NCBI GenBank assembly: GCA_934643145.1
Contig: CAKUBM010000005.1
Coordinates: 33,233 to 97,232, forward strand
Source: an uncultured Collinsella sp.
GTDB taxonomy: Bacteria > Actinomycetota > Coriobacteriia > Coriobacteriales > Coriobacteriaceae
Reading direction: 5' to 3'
Length of the DNA stretch: 64,000 nucleotides
The position numbers were made by a program, and so were the translations under genes. Shown here piece after piece: positions 51,678-60,808 of this stretch; the stretch's first letter is position 1; every line of letters begins with the position of its first letter. The notes under the pieces are model-generated. The model saw only the letters and a list, made by a program, of their open reading frames with translations. It did no database searches and was not told the origin of the DNA.

Positions 51678-52553
51678 CTAGCTTTGTTGGGCGCGGCGGG
51701 CGGCACGGCAAGCTCTTGCCTCTTGAATCTCTTCGATATGAGCGATGATCTCGGAGGCACTCTCCTCGATCGCCTTGCCGTCGGTGCGCACCACAAAGCA
51801 ACCCAGACGTTTCATGAGGGCACGAGCCTCCTCGAGCTCGCCGCGCACGCTCTCGGGCTCGGCATAAGAGCCGGCGACGGCGCGGGCATAGTCGTCGCCC
51901 AGGCGGCTATCGCGAATCTCGGAAATCACATCGACGGTCGAAATCAGACCGAACAACCGCAACGGATCGACCTCGTAAATCGACTTGGGCGGCTCTATGC
52001 CCTGGGCCAACGGAACGTTGGCGACCTTGTAGCCCTGATAGGCCAAATACATCGACAGCGGCGTCTTGGACGTGCGGGATACACCCAGCAGCACGATATC
52101 GGCATCCGACAGATCATCGCAGCCGCGCCCGTCATCGTGCTCAACGAAATACTCCATAGCCTCGATACGATGGAAATAGCGATCGTCGGTCTTGTGAATC
52201 ACACCCGCAACGCCCTTGGGAGGCACACCGATGAGCGACGACAGCACGGCAAGCGTCGGGCCGATCAGGTCGACCGAGCGAATGTGCAGCATGCCCAAGT
52301 AGTCGAGCACGCGAGCACGAAGCGCCGGATCGACGATGGTATGGAACACGGCGATATCACGATGGTCGGCATCGACTCGCGGGCCCACAAACGACTTGAC
52401 CTGCTCCACCGAGGTCACCTTAGACAGACGTAAAACACGAAAAGCCCCTTCATCAAATTGCCCGGACGCCGCAAGCACCACCTCACAAGCGGTATCACCG
52501 AGCGAGTCGGAGATAACGATAACGGTGGGACGAGCGGTGACCGGGCAATCCAT
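51678..52553 (-). CDS. yqfL: Pyruvate, phosphate dikinase regulatory protein (kinase/phosphorylase)
   Basis: A bifunctional DUF299 enzyme that inactivates PPDK by ADP-dependent phosphorylation of its active-site threonine and reactivates it by phosphorolysis. VIVISDSLGDTACEVV opens the protein; HKTDDRYFHRIEAMEYFVEHDDG and the P-loop-like LLGVSRTSKTPLSMYLAYQGYK are the family hallmarks. Position next to ppdK supports this target over PEP synthase. It starts 34 bases after glyS. 291 residues, slightly long, with an Ala/Arg-rich tail. Confidence 0.93.
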   Translation of the reverse strand: MDCPVTARPTVIVISDSLGDTACEVVLAASGQFDEGAFRVLRLSKVTSVEQVKSFVGPRVDADHRDIAVFHTIVDPALRARVLDYLGMLHIRSVDLIGPTLAVLSSLIGVPPKGVAGVIHKTDDRYFHRIEAMEYFVEHDDGRGCDDLSDADIVLLGVSRTSKTPLSMYLAYQGYKVANVPLAQGIEPPKSIYEVDPLRLFGLISTVDVISEIRDSRLGDDYARAVAGSYAEPESVRGELEEARALMKRLGCFVVRTDGKAIEESASEIIAHIEEIQEARACRAARRAQQS

Positions 52554-52587
52554 GCGGGGCTCCTTTTGCGCTTATGCGCAGGCTAGC

Positions 52588-54684
52588 TTACTTTTTGCGG
52601 GCAAGCTCACCAATGTTGGCGATGCCGGAGAAAACGGCCTCGAAGCGGTTGAGCAGCTTAAGGCGATTATCGCGGAGCTGCTCGTCCTTGTCCATGACCA
52701 TAACCTCGTCGAAGAAGCGGTCGATGGGGGCACGCAGGGCGGCAAGGGCGGCAAATGCGGCCGGGTAATCCTCGGTAGCAAGGACGGCGTCGACGGCGGT
52801 CTGAGCGACCTCGGAGGCGTCGGCAAGCGCAAGCTCGACCTCGCCCATCAGGGCGCGGTCGTACTCCACGCCCAGCTCGGGCTTGGAGATATGCGCGGCG
52901 CGGGCGTAGGCAGTCGCCAGGTTGTCGAAGGTCTCGGCGTCGTTCTTGCGGGCCTCGTCGAGGGCGGCGCAGCGGGCGAAGAAGACCGACGGGGCAATAA
53001 TGTGCACCGCGGAAACGGCGGCAACGGTGTCGGCCGGGATCTTCTCATCGCGAGCCATGCTCACCAGACGGCCGTGGAAGAAGTCACGGACCTGCTGGGC
53101 GACCTCGGCGGCGTCAAACTCAATGCCCTGCTCGCTATAGAGCTCGAGCGCAAAGTCGATGAGCGACGTGGGGTCGATCGGCAGACGGTCGCGAAGGATG
53201 TTGATGATACCGATGGCGGCACGACGCAGCGCGTACGGGTCGGAAGAGCCGGTCGGGGGCTCGCCGATGGCAAAGATGCCAGCAATGGTATCGAGTTTGT
53301 CGGCGCAGGCCACGATGCAGCCAGCGGTGCCCTCGGGCAGCTCGTCGCCAGCAAAGCGGGGACGATAGTGATCGCGAATAGCGTGAGCGACCTCGTCGTT
53401 CTCCCCCATCGCGATAGCGTAGTAACCACCCATCACGCCCTGCTGGCTCGTGAACTCGACGACGGCGTTGGACACCAGGTCGGCCTTGCACAGATGAGCG
53501 GCGCGGCCGGCATCGGCGGCCAGGTGGGCACCCAGGTGAGCCTCGCGGGCAATAGCGAGCGCGAGCTGCTCAATACGCTCGGACTTGGCGAGCACGCTGC
53601 CGAGCTTCTCCTGGAAGGCGACCTTGGCCAGGCGCTCACGGAACTCGTCGAGGGAGATCTTCAGATCCTCCTCGTAGAAGAACTTGGCGTCGTCCAGGCG
53701 GGCGCGCACGACACGCTCGTTGCCGTCGATCACGCGCTCGGCATTCTCGGGCTTGCTGTTGGAGACGATCACGAACTCACGCGTCAGCTTGCCCTCGCCG
53801 TCATAGATCGGGAAGTAGCGCTGGTTGGTGAGCATAGACTCGCAGATGATCTCGTGCGGGACCTTGAGGAACTCCTCATCGAAGGTACCGACGAGCACCG
53901 TCGGCCACTCGCAGAGGTTGATAACCTCCTCAAAAACCTTCTTGGGCGTGTCGACATGGCAGCCGGGGCGAGCGGCCTCGACCTCGGCGATGCCGGCAAG
54001 GATGGCCTCACGACGACGCTCGGCAGAAAGCACGCCGGCGTCCTCGAGCACCTGCTCGTAGACGGCGGGGCTGGCAACCACATGGTCACCAGGGCCAAGC
54101 ACGCGATGGCCGCGCGTGGTGTTGCCGCTCGTCACGTCGGCAAACGACACGGGCACAACGTCCTCGCCCAAAAGGCAGCAGATCCAACGGACCGGACGAA
54201 CAAAGGTCGCATGCTCGTGACCCCAGCGCTGACTGCGGTAGTTGGGCCACTGCAGGCCGGCGATGGTCTTCTCGCACAGAGCGGTCAGAATCGGCGTAGC
54301 CGGTGCGGAGGGAATGTTCTTCTCAGCAAAGACATACTCACGACCGTCGGTGTCCTCGCGACGGACCAGGTCCTCGGCAGCCACACCGCACTTGCGGGCG
54401 AAGCCCTGGGCGGCCTTGGTGGCGTTACCGTCAGCATCGAAGGCAATGTTGGCCGCGGGGCCACGCTTGACCTCGTGAACCTCATCGGTCGCGGTGGCGA
54501 CGTTAGCCACGAGCGCAGCCAGGCGTCGCGGGCTCGAGATCACGCGGACCTCGCCATGGGCCAGACCGGCCTCGTCGAGGCCCTTGGCGATCATGGTGCC
54601 AAGCTGCTTGACGGCATTGTTCAGCGGTGCGGAGGGCATTTCCTCCGTACCAATCTCAAACAGGAAATCCTTAGCGTCCGCCAT
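52588..54684 (-). CDS. glyS: Glycyl-tRNA synthetase beta subunit
   Basis: Beta chain of the alpha2-beta2 glycyl-tRNA synthetase, providing tRNA recognition and an HD-like domain. FLFEIGTEEMPSAPL opens the chain; TFVRPVRWICCLLGEDVVP, RGHRVLG and the late PYALRRAAIGIINIL are characteristic. 698 residues, full length. It starts 3 bases after glyQ. The GlyQS form, rather than the single-chain GlyRS common in many actinobacteria, is worth noting. Confidence 0.96.
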   Translation of the reverse strand: MADAKDFLFEIGTEEMPSAPLNNAVKQLGTMIAKGLDEAGLAHGEVRVISSPRRLAALVANVATATDEVHEVKRGPAANIAFDADGNATKAAQGFARKCGVAAEDLVRREDTDGREYVFAEKNIPSAPATPILTALCEKTIAGLQWPNYRSQRWGHEHATFVRPVRWICCLLGEDVVPVSFADVTSGNTTRGHRVLGPGDHVVASPAVYEQVLEDAGVLSAERRREAILAGIAEVEAARPGCHVDTPKKVFEEVINLCEWPTVLVGTFDEEFLKVPHEIICESMLTNQRYFPIYDGEGKLTREFVIVSNSKPENAERVIDGNERVVRARLDDAKFFYEEDLKISLDEFRERLAKVAFQEKLGSVLAKSERIEQLALAIAREAHLGAHLAADAGRAAHLCKADLVSNAVVEFTSQQGVMGGYYAIAMGENDEVAHAIRDHYRPRFAGDELPEGTAGCIVACADKLDTIAGIFAIGEPPTGSSDPYALRRAAIGIINILRDRLPIDPTSLIDFALELYSEQGIEFDAAEVAQQVRDFFHGRLVSMARDEKIPADTVAAVSAVHIIAPSVFFARCAALDEARKNDAETFDNLATAYARAAHISKPELGVEYDRALMGEVELALADASEVAQTAVDAVLATEDYPAAFAALAALRAPIDRFFDEVMVMDKDEQLRDNRLKLLNRFEAVFSGIANIGELARKK

Positions 54685-54687
54685 GGC

Positions 54688-55599
54688 TTACGCCACCTCG
54701 CCTTCCTGATCGGCATTCTCGTTGACTCCGGCGACCTCGGCCATGTAGGCCTCGCAGCACGCCTTGGCGACGGCGCGGACGCGCAGGATGTAGTTGGCAC
54801 GCTCGACCGCGGACAGCGCGCCGCGGGCATCGAGCAGGTTGAAAGCGTGGCTGCACTTCATAACGCAGTCGTACGCCGGCAGCGGCAGCTTTCGCTCCAG
54901 GCAGGAATGGCACTCGGCCTCGTAGTCGTCAAACTTCTGACGCATCATCTCGACGTTAGCGACCTCAAAGTTATAAGCACTGAACTCGCGCTCGTTCTCG
55001 AGGAAAACGTCGCCGTAGGTCATGGGCGTGCCGTCGGGCAGATAGCTCCACACCAGGTCGTAGACGGAGTTGACGCCCTGGGCGTACATGGCGATGCGCT
55101 CCAGGCCGTAGGTGATCTCGACGGGCACGGGGTCGACCTCGATGCCGCCCACCTGCTGGAAGTACGTGAACTGCGTGACCTCCATGCCGTTGAGCCAGAC
55201 CTCCCAGCCAAGGCCCCAGGCGCCCAGCGTCGGGCTCTCCCAGTCGTCCTCGACAAAACGGACGTCATGGTCGTTGGGGTCCAGGCCAATGGCAGCAAGA
55301 GACCCCAGGTAAAGCTCCTGAGCATTAACCGGAGAGGGCTTAATGAGCACCTGGAACTGATAGTAGTGCTGCATGCGGTTAGGGTTCTCGCCGTAGCGGC
55401 CGTCGGCGGGACGGCGGCAGGGCTGCGCATAGCAGGTGCGCCATTCGGCGGGACCGAGCGAGCGCAGCGTGGTCGCGGTATGGAAGGTACCGGCACCGAC
55501 CTCGGAGTCATAGGGCTGCATAATGACGCAGCCCTGCTCGCCCCAGTACTGCTGGAGGCGCAGGATGATGTCTTGGAAGGAAAGCGATGAAGCGTTCAT
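54688..55599 (-). CDS. glyQ: Glycyl-tRNA synthetase alpha subunit
   Basis: Catalytic class II chain. [41 protein letters not shown] and [20 protein letters not shown] are nearly invariant in the family; [20 protein letters not shown] follows. 303 residues; the C-terminus has a short acidic tail. The 59-base gap upstream holds no T-box. Confidence 0.97.
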   Translation of the reverse strand: MNASSLSFQDIILRLQQYWGEQGCVIMQPYDSEVGAGTFHTATTLRSLGPAEWRTCYAQPCRRPADGRYGENPNRMQHYYQFQVLIKPSPVNAQELYLGSLAAIGLDPNDHDVRFVEDDWESPTLGAWGLGWEVWLNGMEVTQFTYFQQVGGIEVDPVPVEITYGLERIAMYAQGVNSVYDLVWSYLPDGTPMTYGDVFLENEREFSAYNFEVANVEMMRQKFDDYEAECHSCLERKLPLPAYDCVMKCSHAFNLLDARGALSAVERANYILRVRAVAKACCEAYMAEVAGVNENADQEGEVA

Positions 55600-55658
55600 G
55601 CCTCTAATATCCCCTCGTCGAAACGATTACACGGTTAGGTACTGTACTATAGCGGTTT

Positions 55659-56222
55659 TTAGTCGATAGCGCCGATGCGGTTGAGCGGCCAGTAGCGCAC
55701 AAGCGCCACAGCGATCAGATCAGAGCGATCGACGGGACCAAAGTAGCGCGAGTCGGCAGAGTTTTCGCGGTTGTCGCCCATCACCCACACGCACCCGTCG
55801 GGAACGGTGTAGGGATAACTCACCTGGGCGCCAGGCGCTTGGACCGAAAGCGGCCAGCTCATGCCCGTCGTATAGTCCTCGTCGAGCGCTTGGCCGTCAA
55901 CGACCACCTTGCCGTCCTGCAGGTCGACCGTCTGACCGGCCGTGGCAATAACACGCTTGACAAGAACATCATGCTCGGAAGTGGCATCGGGGTTGTGGAA
56001 CACCACGATATCACCCTGTTTGACGGGCTGACCGAGCTCGAGGCTCACCTTTTGTGCCAGGATCTGGTCGCCAATCTCGATCGTGTCCTCCATGGAGCCG
56101 GTGGGTACCACAAAGGGCTCGACCACAAAGGTGCGGATCAGGAAGGTGGCCACGAGCGCGATCGCGATGACCGCGACCCACTCAAAAGCGCCCCTCAACG
56201 CGGAATGCTGCGATGGAACCAT
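55659..56222 (-). CDS. lepB: Signal peptidase I
   Basis: Membrane protease that removes signal peptides. One N-terminal membrane segment (about 12-32, VAVIAIALVATFLIRTFVV) is followed by the catalytic serine in PTGSMEDTIEIGDQI, the catalytic lysine in DVLVKRVIATAGQTV and the GDNRENSADSRYFGPV box. ATG at 56222 has AGGAG upstream and lies two bases after trmD; the longer frame is noise. 187 residues. Confidence 0.95.
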   Translation of the reverse strand: MVPSQHSALRGAFEWVAVIAIALVATFLIRTFVVEPFVVPTGSMEDTIEIGDQILAQKVSLELGQPVKQGDIVVFHNPDATSEHDVLVKRVIATAGQTVDLQDGKVVVDGQALDEDYTTGMSWPLSVQAPGAQVSYPYTVPDGCVWVMGDNRENSADSRYFGPVDRSDLIAVALVRYWPLNRIGAID

Positions 56223-56224
56223 TC

Positions 56225-56983
56225 TCACTCCTCGCTCTGCGAATACGAAGCGTCCAGAATCTCCTGCGCGTATGCGCGCTCCTGGGGCGTAAGCCGTGCC
56301 GTCTCGATCAGGTCGGGACGCCAGCGGCAGGTGCGCTCGATGGCGTTCTTGCGGCGCCAAGCGTCAACTTTTGCGTGATCGCCACTCACGAGCACAGGAG
56401 GCACGCCCTCGCCGTTGAACTCGGCGGGACGGGTGTACTGCGCATACTCGAGCAGGCCTCCGTCCTCGGCGGTCGAGAACGACTCGTCGACGTTGCTCAT
56501 CTCGTCACCAAGGGCGCCGGGAATCAGTCGTACGACGGCATCGGCAACGACCATAGCGGGAAGCTCGCCGCCCGTGAGCACATAGTCGCCGATCGACAGG
56601 CGCTCATCGGCATACGCATACGCACGCTCGTCGACACCTTCGTAACGGCTGCACACAAACAGCAGGCGCTCGCTTTTGAGCAGGCGCTCGGCCACATGCT
56701 GTGTAAAGGGCTCGCCACAGGGGGTAAAAAACACCACGGTGGGCTTAGGACCCTCGGAGCTAATAGCCTCGATGGCCTCGGCAATAGGCTCGACCTTCAT
56801 GAGCATGCCCTGCCCGCCGCCGTACGGCTCGTCATCGACGGTACGATGGCGGTCGTGCGTCCAGTCGCGCAGGTTATACGCCTTAAAATCAAAAAGGCCG
56901 GCCTTGCGGGCGCGGCCCAAAATCGATGTGGACATGACGGGCTCAAACATCTCGGGAAAGACCGAAAGGGTCTCAATCAGCAT
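56225..56983 (-). CDS. trmD: tRNA (guanine-N1)-methyltransferase TrmD
   Basis: Makes m1G37, preventing frameshifts, with a knotted SPOUT fold. MLIETLSVFPEMF, DDEPYGGGQGMLMKVEPI and the SAM loop YEGVDERA with SIGDYVLTGGELPAMVV are diagnostic. 252 residues. Part of rpsP-khpA-rimM-trmD-lepB, 10 bases after rimM. Confidence 0.97.
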   Translation of the reverse strand: MLIETLSVFPEMFEPVMSTSILGRARKAGLFDFKAYNLRDWTHDRHRTVDDEPYGGGQGMLMKVEPIAEAIEAISSEGPKPTVVFFTPCGEPFTQHVAERLLKSERLLFVCSRYEGVDERAYAYADERLSIGDYVLTGGELPAMVVADAVVRLIPGALGDEMSNVDESFSTAEDGGLLEYAQYTRPAEFNGEGVPPVLVSGDHAKVDAWRRKNAIERTCRWRPDLIETARLTPQERAYAQEILDASYSQSEE

Positions 56984-56993
56984 GTTGTCCTCC

Positions 56994-57515
56994 CTACTTG
57001 TCCATATCGATCAGGCCGTCCATAACGTGGACGGAAATTGTTCCTGTGTCGGGAAGATCGAGCACAACCTGCTCGATCACGGGAATCAGTACCTCGCCGT
57101 ACCGATCACCCTCGACAACCCAAACATCGTTAGCGGGCGTCGACATGATCTCGACGATCGTGCCGAGTGAACCGAAGCGCTCGTCGACCACCTCGCGACC
57201 CATCAGGTCGGTATAGGCGGCGTCGAGTGAATCGAGCTCAAAATCGTCACGATTTGCCAACACATAGCATCCCGTGATGCCCTCGGCGGCCGTCAAGTCG
57301 TCAATGCCCTCAAACGAGACCAGATCGCCATCGCCCGTATCGGTGACGGACACGACCGTGCAAAAGCGGTCGCGCTTGAGCGCCGGCGGCGTCAGGGCGA
57401 CACGCATACCCGGCTCTAATACAGAAGGAAGCCCCCGCAGCGGCTGCGCGAGGACCTCCCCCTTCCTTCCGTGCGGCTTGACCACACGGGCGATGTTTTT
57501 GTACTGGGACCTCAA
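56994..57515 (-). CDS. rimM: 16S rRNA processing protein RimM
   Basis: Helps mature the 30S head around S19. IARVVKPHGRKGEVLAQPL is the conserved opening (IgrIgkpHGlkGEv type) and LMGREVVDERFGSLGTIVEI leads into the PRC-barrel domain with VLIPVIEQVVLDL. 173 residues, starting 4 bases after khpA. Confidence 0.94.
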   Translation of the reverse strand: MRSQYKNIARVVKPHGRKGEVLAQPLRGLPSVLEPGMRVALTPPALKRDRFCTVVSVTDTGDGDLVSFEGIDDLTAAEGITGCYVLANRDDFELDSLDAAYTDLMGREVVDERFGSLGTIVEIMSTPANDVWVVEGDRYGEVLIPVIEQVVLDLPDTGTISVHVMDGLIDMDK

Positions 57516-57519
57516 GGTC

Positions 57520-57804
57520 CTAGCCCAGAACCTCTACCTCGACAGCAGTGTCGAGGCGAGCGGCCAGTGCACGGGCGAGCGTGCGAATGGCCTTGATGGT
57601 ACGGCCACGACGGCCGATGACCTTAGCGACGTCATCCTCGGCGACCGAAACCTCAATCGTGGAGGCGTCGTCACCATCGATGACCTCGAGGCTCACGGAA
57701 TCCGGGTCGTCGACGATCTGAACAACGAGATATTCGACGAGATCGGCGATGCGATCTGAGAGCATTGCCTCACCCTCGAGCTGTGCAGCGTCAACCTCAG
57801 GCAC
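57520..57804 (-). CDS. khpA: KH-domain RNA-binding protein KhpA (YlqC family)
   Basis: A small KH protein found between rpsP and rimM in many Gram-positive bacteria, where it pairs with KhpB and affects small RNAs and cell elongation. The 94-residue chain has a short N-terminal helix and the GxxG loop in KVIGRRGRTIKAIRTLARA. It lies three bases after rpsP. Confidence 0.92.
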   Translation of the reverse strand: MPEVDAAQLEGEAMLSDRIADLVEYLVVQIVDDPDSVSLEVIDGDDASTIEVSVAEDDVAKVIGRRGRTIKAIRTLARALAARLDTAVEVEVLG

Positions 57805-57807
57805 GAT

Positions 57808-58149
57808 TTACTCCTCGGCGCCCTCAGCGGCCTCAGCGGCAGCCTTAGCGGCCTCGGCCTCTTTGGCGAGCTGCTTCTTGGACTTCTTGACGACGGTCTC
57901 AGTCTTCTCGCCCTCGTTGGCGGCCTTGACCAGAGCGGCGACGGCGTCGGTGAGCTGAGCGCCCTTGGACTGCCAGTCAGCGATCTTCTCGAGATCGAGG
58001 TTGATGGTCTTGGGGGCGGTCATCGGGTTGTAGCGGCCAACCTCCTCGATGATACGACCGTCACGCGGGGCGCGGGAATCGGCGACGACGACACGGTAGT
58101 ACGGACGCTTCTTAGCGCCGTGACGAGCAAGGCGAATCTTGACTGCCAA
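57808..58149 (-). CDS. rpsP: 30S ribosomal protein S16
   Basis: S16 is an assembly protein of the 30S body. [39 protein letters not shown] and the [16 protein letters not shown] helix identify it. The start is TTG at 58149 (LAVKIRL), six bases after GGAGGAG; the longer frame upstream is not homologous. 113 residues, with a Lys/Ala/Glu-rich C-terminal tail of about 30 residues. First gene of its operon. Confidence 0.96.
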   Translation of the reverse strand: MAVKIRLARHGAKKRPYYRVVVADSRAPRDGRIIEEVGRYNPMTAPKTINLDLEKIADWQSKGAQLTDAVAALVKAANEGEKTETVVKKSKKQLAKEAEAAKAAAEAAEGAEE

Positions 58150-58338
58150 AGGAAACTCCTCCAACCAAGCAGCTTTAGGCTGCAACTACAAACAAACAGT
58201 TGAACATAATACGCCATCGACGCGGGCAGGTGAAGTCCGTGAGACCAACTTCTTCGGTGTAGTCGAAGGCAAATCCATATCTTAGACAAGAATTCGCGAT
58301 TTGCAAGCACATCCACGCACCCCACATGAGCTGCGCGG

Positions 58339-58344
58339 TATACT
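58339..58344 (+). promoter_or_regulatory. Candidate -10 box for a leaderless dinB transcript
   Basis: TATACT ends six bases before the dinB ATG and no Shine-Dalgarno is visible. Transcription would begin at or next to the start codon. No good -35 box or SOS box was found. The 201-base gap 58150-58350 also serves as the rpsP leader on the other strand. Confidence 0.4.
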
Positions 58345-58350
58345 CATGAC

Positions 58351-59604
58351 ATGGAAAGACGCGAACATACATACGGTTATGAGGATGCCATGGGCGTCAC
58401 ACCGCCTCCCTGGACGGGTCCGGCGGTGGGCCTCATGGACCTCGATGCGTTTTTTGCGAGCGTGGAGATGCTCGATCATCCCGAATGGCGCGGAAAGCCG
58501 CTCATCGTGGGCGGAGACGCCGATTCGCGTGGCGTCGTGTCCACCTGTTCTTACGAGGCGCGTCGCTTTGGCGTGCACTCTGCCATGGCCTCGGCCGAGG
58601 CGCGGCGCTTGTGCCCGCAAGCCATTTGGACGCACGGGCACTTTGATCGCTACCGCGAGGTGAGCGCGCAGGTCATGGCGATTCTCGCCGACGAGACCCC
58701 GCGCGTTGAGCGCGTATCCATCGACGAAGCCTTTATCGATATCACACCGGGTCGCTTTGCGCCCGAAGACCCGCTGCTGGTTGCGCGGCGTATAAGCGAC
58801 CGCGTGGCAGCGCTGGGATTGACGTGCTCCATTGGTGTGGGCTGCAACAAGACGGTCGCAAAGATCGCAAGCGAGCGGGATAAGCCGTTTGGGTTGACCA
58901 TCGTGCGCCCCGGAACCGAGCAGCGCTTTTTGGCCGCGCTGCCGGTATCTGCCATGAGCGGCATCGGGCGCTCGGCCGAGGAGCGACTGCGCCGCATGCG
59001 CATCTACACCCTCGGCGAGCTATCACGTGCACCGGAATCCACCTTGGCCTCTATTTTTGGCGTCAACGGCGAACGCATGCGCCAGCGTGCGCTGGGACTC
59101 GAAATATCCGAAGTCACGAGTCTCGATGAAGAGCGCGAGGTCAAGTCGGTGAGCAATGAACGCACCTTTGCAAAAGATTTAACTGAGCGTGGGGACATCG
59201 AAGCGGCGATTGCGCTGTTGGGCGAGTCAGTGGGACGCCGCCTGCGCCGTCAGGGACTAACGGGCGCCACGGTGACGCTCAAGCTCAAGTATTCGTACGG
59301 TAGCGGACGCACGGCACAGCGCCGACTTCCCCACCCCACCGACGACGAGAATATCTTTGTGGCGGTTGCGCTCGAACTGCTCGACAACATCTGGCAAGAA
59401 GGCATGCATGTTCGCTTAGCAGGCATCGGCATGAGCGACTTTGACCATCAGGGCGGCATCCAGACCGACTTGTTCTGCGAAGTCGACGACCGCGGAGCCC
59501 AATCCAGCGAACGCCGCGAGCTCTCCGTCGCGATCGACGCCGTCCGAGACAAATTCGGCGACACCGCCCTATCCTTCGGCCGCCAATCCCGCTTCAACGA
59601 TTAA
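58351..59604 (+). CDS. dinB: DNA polymerase IV (Y family)
   Basis: Translesion polymerase. VGLMDLDAFFASVEML, CSYEARRFGVHSAM and RVERVSIDEAFIDI carry the catalytic acidic residues; GLTCSIGVGCNKTVAKIAS and GIGRSAEERLRRMRI (helix-hairpin-helix thumb) follow, with a little-finger domain to the end. 417 residues; no obvious C-terminal clamp-binding motif stands out beyond the final FGRQSRF. It is a lone plus-strand gene between two minus-strand operons. Start at 58351 is the first ATG; 58390 is an alternative. Confidence 0.95.
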   Translation: MERREHTYGYEDAMGVTPPPWTGPAVGLMDLDAFFASVEMLDHPEWRGKPLIVGGDADSRGVVSTCSYEARRFGVHSAMASAEARRLCPQAIWTHGHFDRYREVSAQVMAILADETPRVERVSIDEAFIDITPGRFAPEDPLLVARRISDRVAALGLTCSIGVGCNKTVAKIASERDKPFGLTIVRPGTEQRFLAALPVSAMSGIGRSAEERLRRMRIYTLGELSRAPESTLASIFGVNGERMRQRALGLEISEVTSLDEEREVKSVSNERTFAKDLTERGDIEAAIALLGESVGRRLRRQGLTGATVTLKLKYSYGSGRTAQRRLPHPTDDENIFVAVALELLDNIWQEGMHVRLAGIGMSDFDHQGGIQTDLFCEVDDRGAQSSERRELSVAIDAVRDKFGDTALSFGRQSRFND

Positions 59605-59615
59605 TCGCCTTTGGG

Positions 59616-59659
59616 CAAAAAGAAAGCCGGGCAGGTACGGAAAACCGCAACCGCCCGGC
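59616..59659 (-). terminator. Intrinsic terminator after rsfS
   Basis: GCCGGGC and GCCCGGC enclose an inner GGTTGCGG/CCGTACC stem; on the minus strand it is followed by a TTTCTTTTT tract. It separates convergent dinB and rsfS and could serve both. Confidence 0.75.
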
Positions 59660-59703
59660 GAAATGCGCGAGGCTAGCTAAAAAGCCCCGTATCAAATGAG
59701 CTG

Positions 59704-60159
59704 CTAGAGGAGGTCGAGGGGAAGCTGGGGGGCGTCACCCCAGAGCTTTTCTAGGCGGTAGAATTCGCGCGCCTCGGGAGTAAAGACATGGACGACGACC
59801 GAGCCGTAGTCCATGAGCATCCAGGTCTTCTGCTCGCGGCCCTCGATGGAGAACGGATGCTCGCCGCAAGCCTCGGCGACCTTCTCCTCGATCTCATCGA
59901 CGATCGAATCGACCTGGCGGTTGTTGGTACCGGTGGCAATCACAAAGTAGTCGCACACATCGGAAAGCTCGGTCAGGTCGAGCACCTGCACGTCCTCGCC
60001 CTTCTTGTCGTAGGCGGCCTGCGCGGCGGCGCGGGCGACATCCTCGGCGGCGACACCGCTCGCGGACAGCGAGGCGGCGGTACGGTCGGACGTGGCGGCG
60101 AAGCTCTTGTGCTCCACACCTTCAAGAATCTGCTCGTCAGTCATGGTCTCGTCGGCCAT
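59704..60159 (-). CDS. rsfS: Ribosomal silencing factor RsfS
   Basis: RsfS binds L14 and blocks 30S-50S joining when nutrients run low. The core (about 45-150) has GEDVQVLDLTELSDVCDYFV and ATGTNNRQVDSIVDEIEEKV, then WMLMDYGSVVVHVFTPEARE and YRLEKLWGDAP, all diagnostic. The first 40 residues are a variable acidic lead. ATG at 60159 has AGAGG upstream. 151 residues, last in obg-nadD-yqeK-rsfS. Confidence 0.95.
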   Translation of the reverse strand: MADETMTDEQILEGVEHKSFAATSDRTAASLSASGVAAEDVARAAAQAAYDKKGEDVQVLDLTELSDVCDYFVIATGTNNRQVDSIVDEIEEKVAEACGEHPFSIEGREQKTWMLMDYGSVVVHVFTPEAREFYRLEKLWGDAPQLPLDLL

Positions 60160-60187
60160 GGAATACCTCTTTCTGGACACACCCGAG

Positions 60188-60808
60188 CTAGCGCAACTGG
60201 GCGTAATGGTTGTAAATCGTAATAGCCGTGGGATAAAGATAGCGCCCGGACTGGATCACATAGACCAGACCCTGCGCAAAACAGGAGAAGAACAAGTCGT
60301 CGAGCGAGGACTTCCCCACCATCTTGCGCAGCGCATGGGCATAGTCGCCGTGGCGGTTGGGCTCGATGGCATCGGCCACAAAGACCACCATATCGAGCGG
60401 CGTCATGTCGCAGGCACCCACGGTGTGACGGTCGACAGCCTGGAAAACGGCCGGCGACAGCTCGGGGAAAAGTTGCGGAAGCTCATAGGCGGCAACAGGG
60501 CCATGCAAAAGCGGCGTCGCGGCGGAAGGAGAGCCGGCAACCTTGATGCCATAGTGAAGCGCGCGGGCCACGAGCTCGTCATCGGAAAGCACCTTGTCCC
60601 AGTCGTGAATTAAGCCGGCGGCAGCGGCATCAAAGCGGTCAACGCCGTAGACCTCGGCCAGATGAAGTGCGGTCTCGGCAACACCCAGCGAATGCACATA
60701 GCGCTTGCGCTTATCTTTCATGCGAACATCAAGCAGCTCTTGAATGCGCTTGAGCAGCGCGCGCTCATCGCCCTCAAACTGATCCTCTACCGACAACGTA
60801 GCCCCCAT
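60188..60808 (-). CDS. yqeK: HD-domain symmetrical Ap4A hydrolase YqeK
   Basis: Members of this HD family hydrolyse diadenosine tetraphosphate to two ADP. RYVHSLGVAETALHLAEVYG and GLIHDWDKVLSDDEL give the metal histidines and the HD pair, and the later VDRHTVGACDMTPLDMVVFVADAIEPNR is typical. The ATG at 60808 shares a base with the nadD stop (TGATG); a GTG one codon upstream is an alternative. 206 residues. Confidence 0.92.
   Translation of the reverse strand: MGATLSVEDQFEGDERALLKRIQELLDVRMKDKRKRYVHSLGVAETALHLAEVYGVDRFDAAAAGLIHDWDKVLSDDELVARALHYGIKVAGSPSAATPLLHGPVAAYELPQLFPELSPAVFQAVDRHTVGACDMTPLDMVVFVADAIEPNRHGDYAHALRKMVGKSSLDDLFFSCFAQGLVYVIQSGRYLYPTAITIYNHYAQLR

Noticed and set aside
52336..55590. 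1084-codon open frame on the plus strand opposite glyS and glyQ
   Set aside because: Same shadow effect. It spans two clear genes and their junction and reads as low-information Gly/Leu/Val/Asp sequence.
55600..55658. T-box riboswitch before glyQ
   Set aside because: The gap is 59 bases, too short, and has no T-box sequence or terminator.
58359..58380. SOS (LexA) box at dinB
   Set aside because: CGAACATACATACG shares only one half with the Gram-positive CGAAC-N4-GTTCG consensus and lies inside the coding start.
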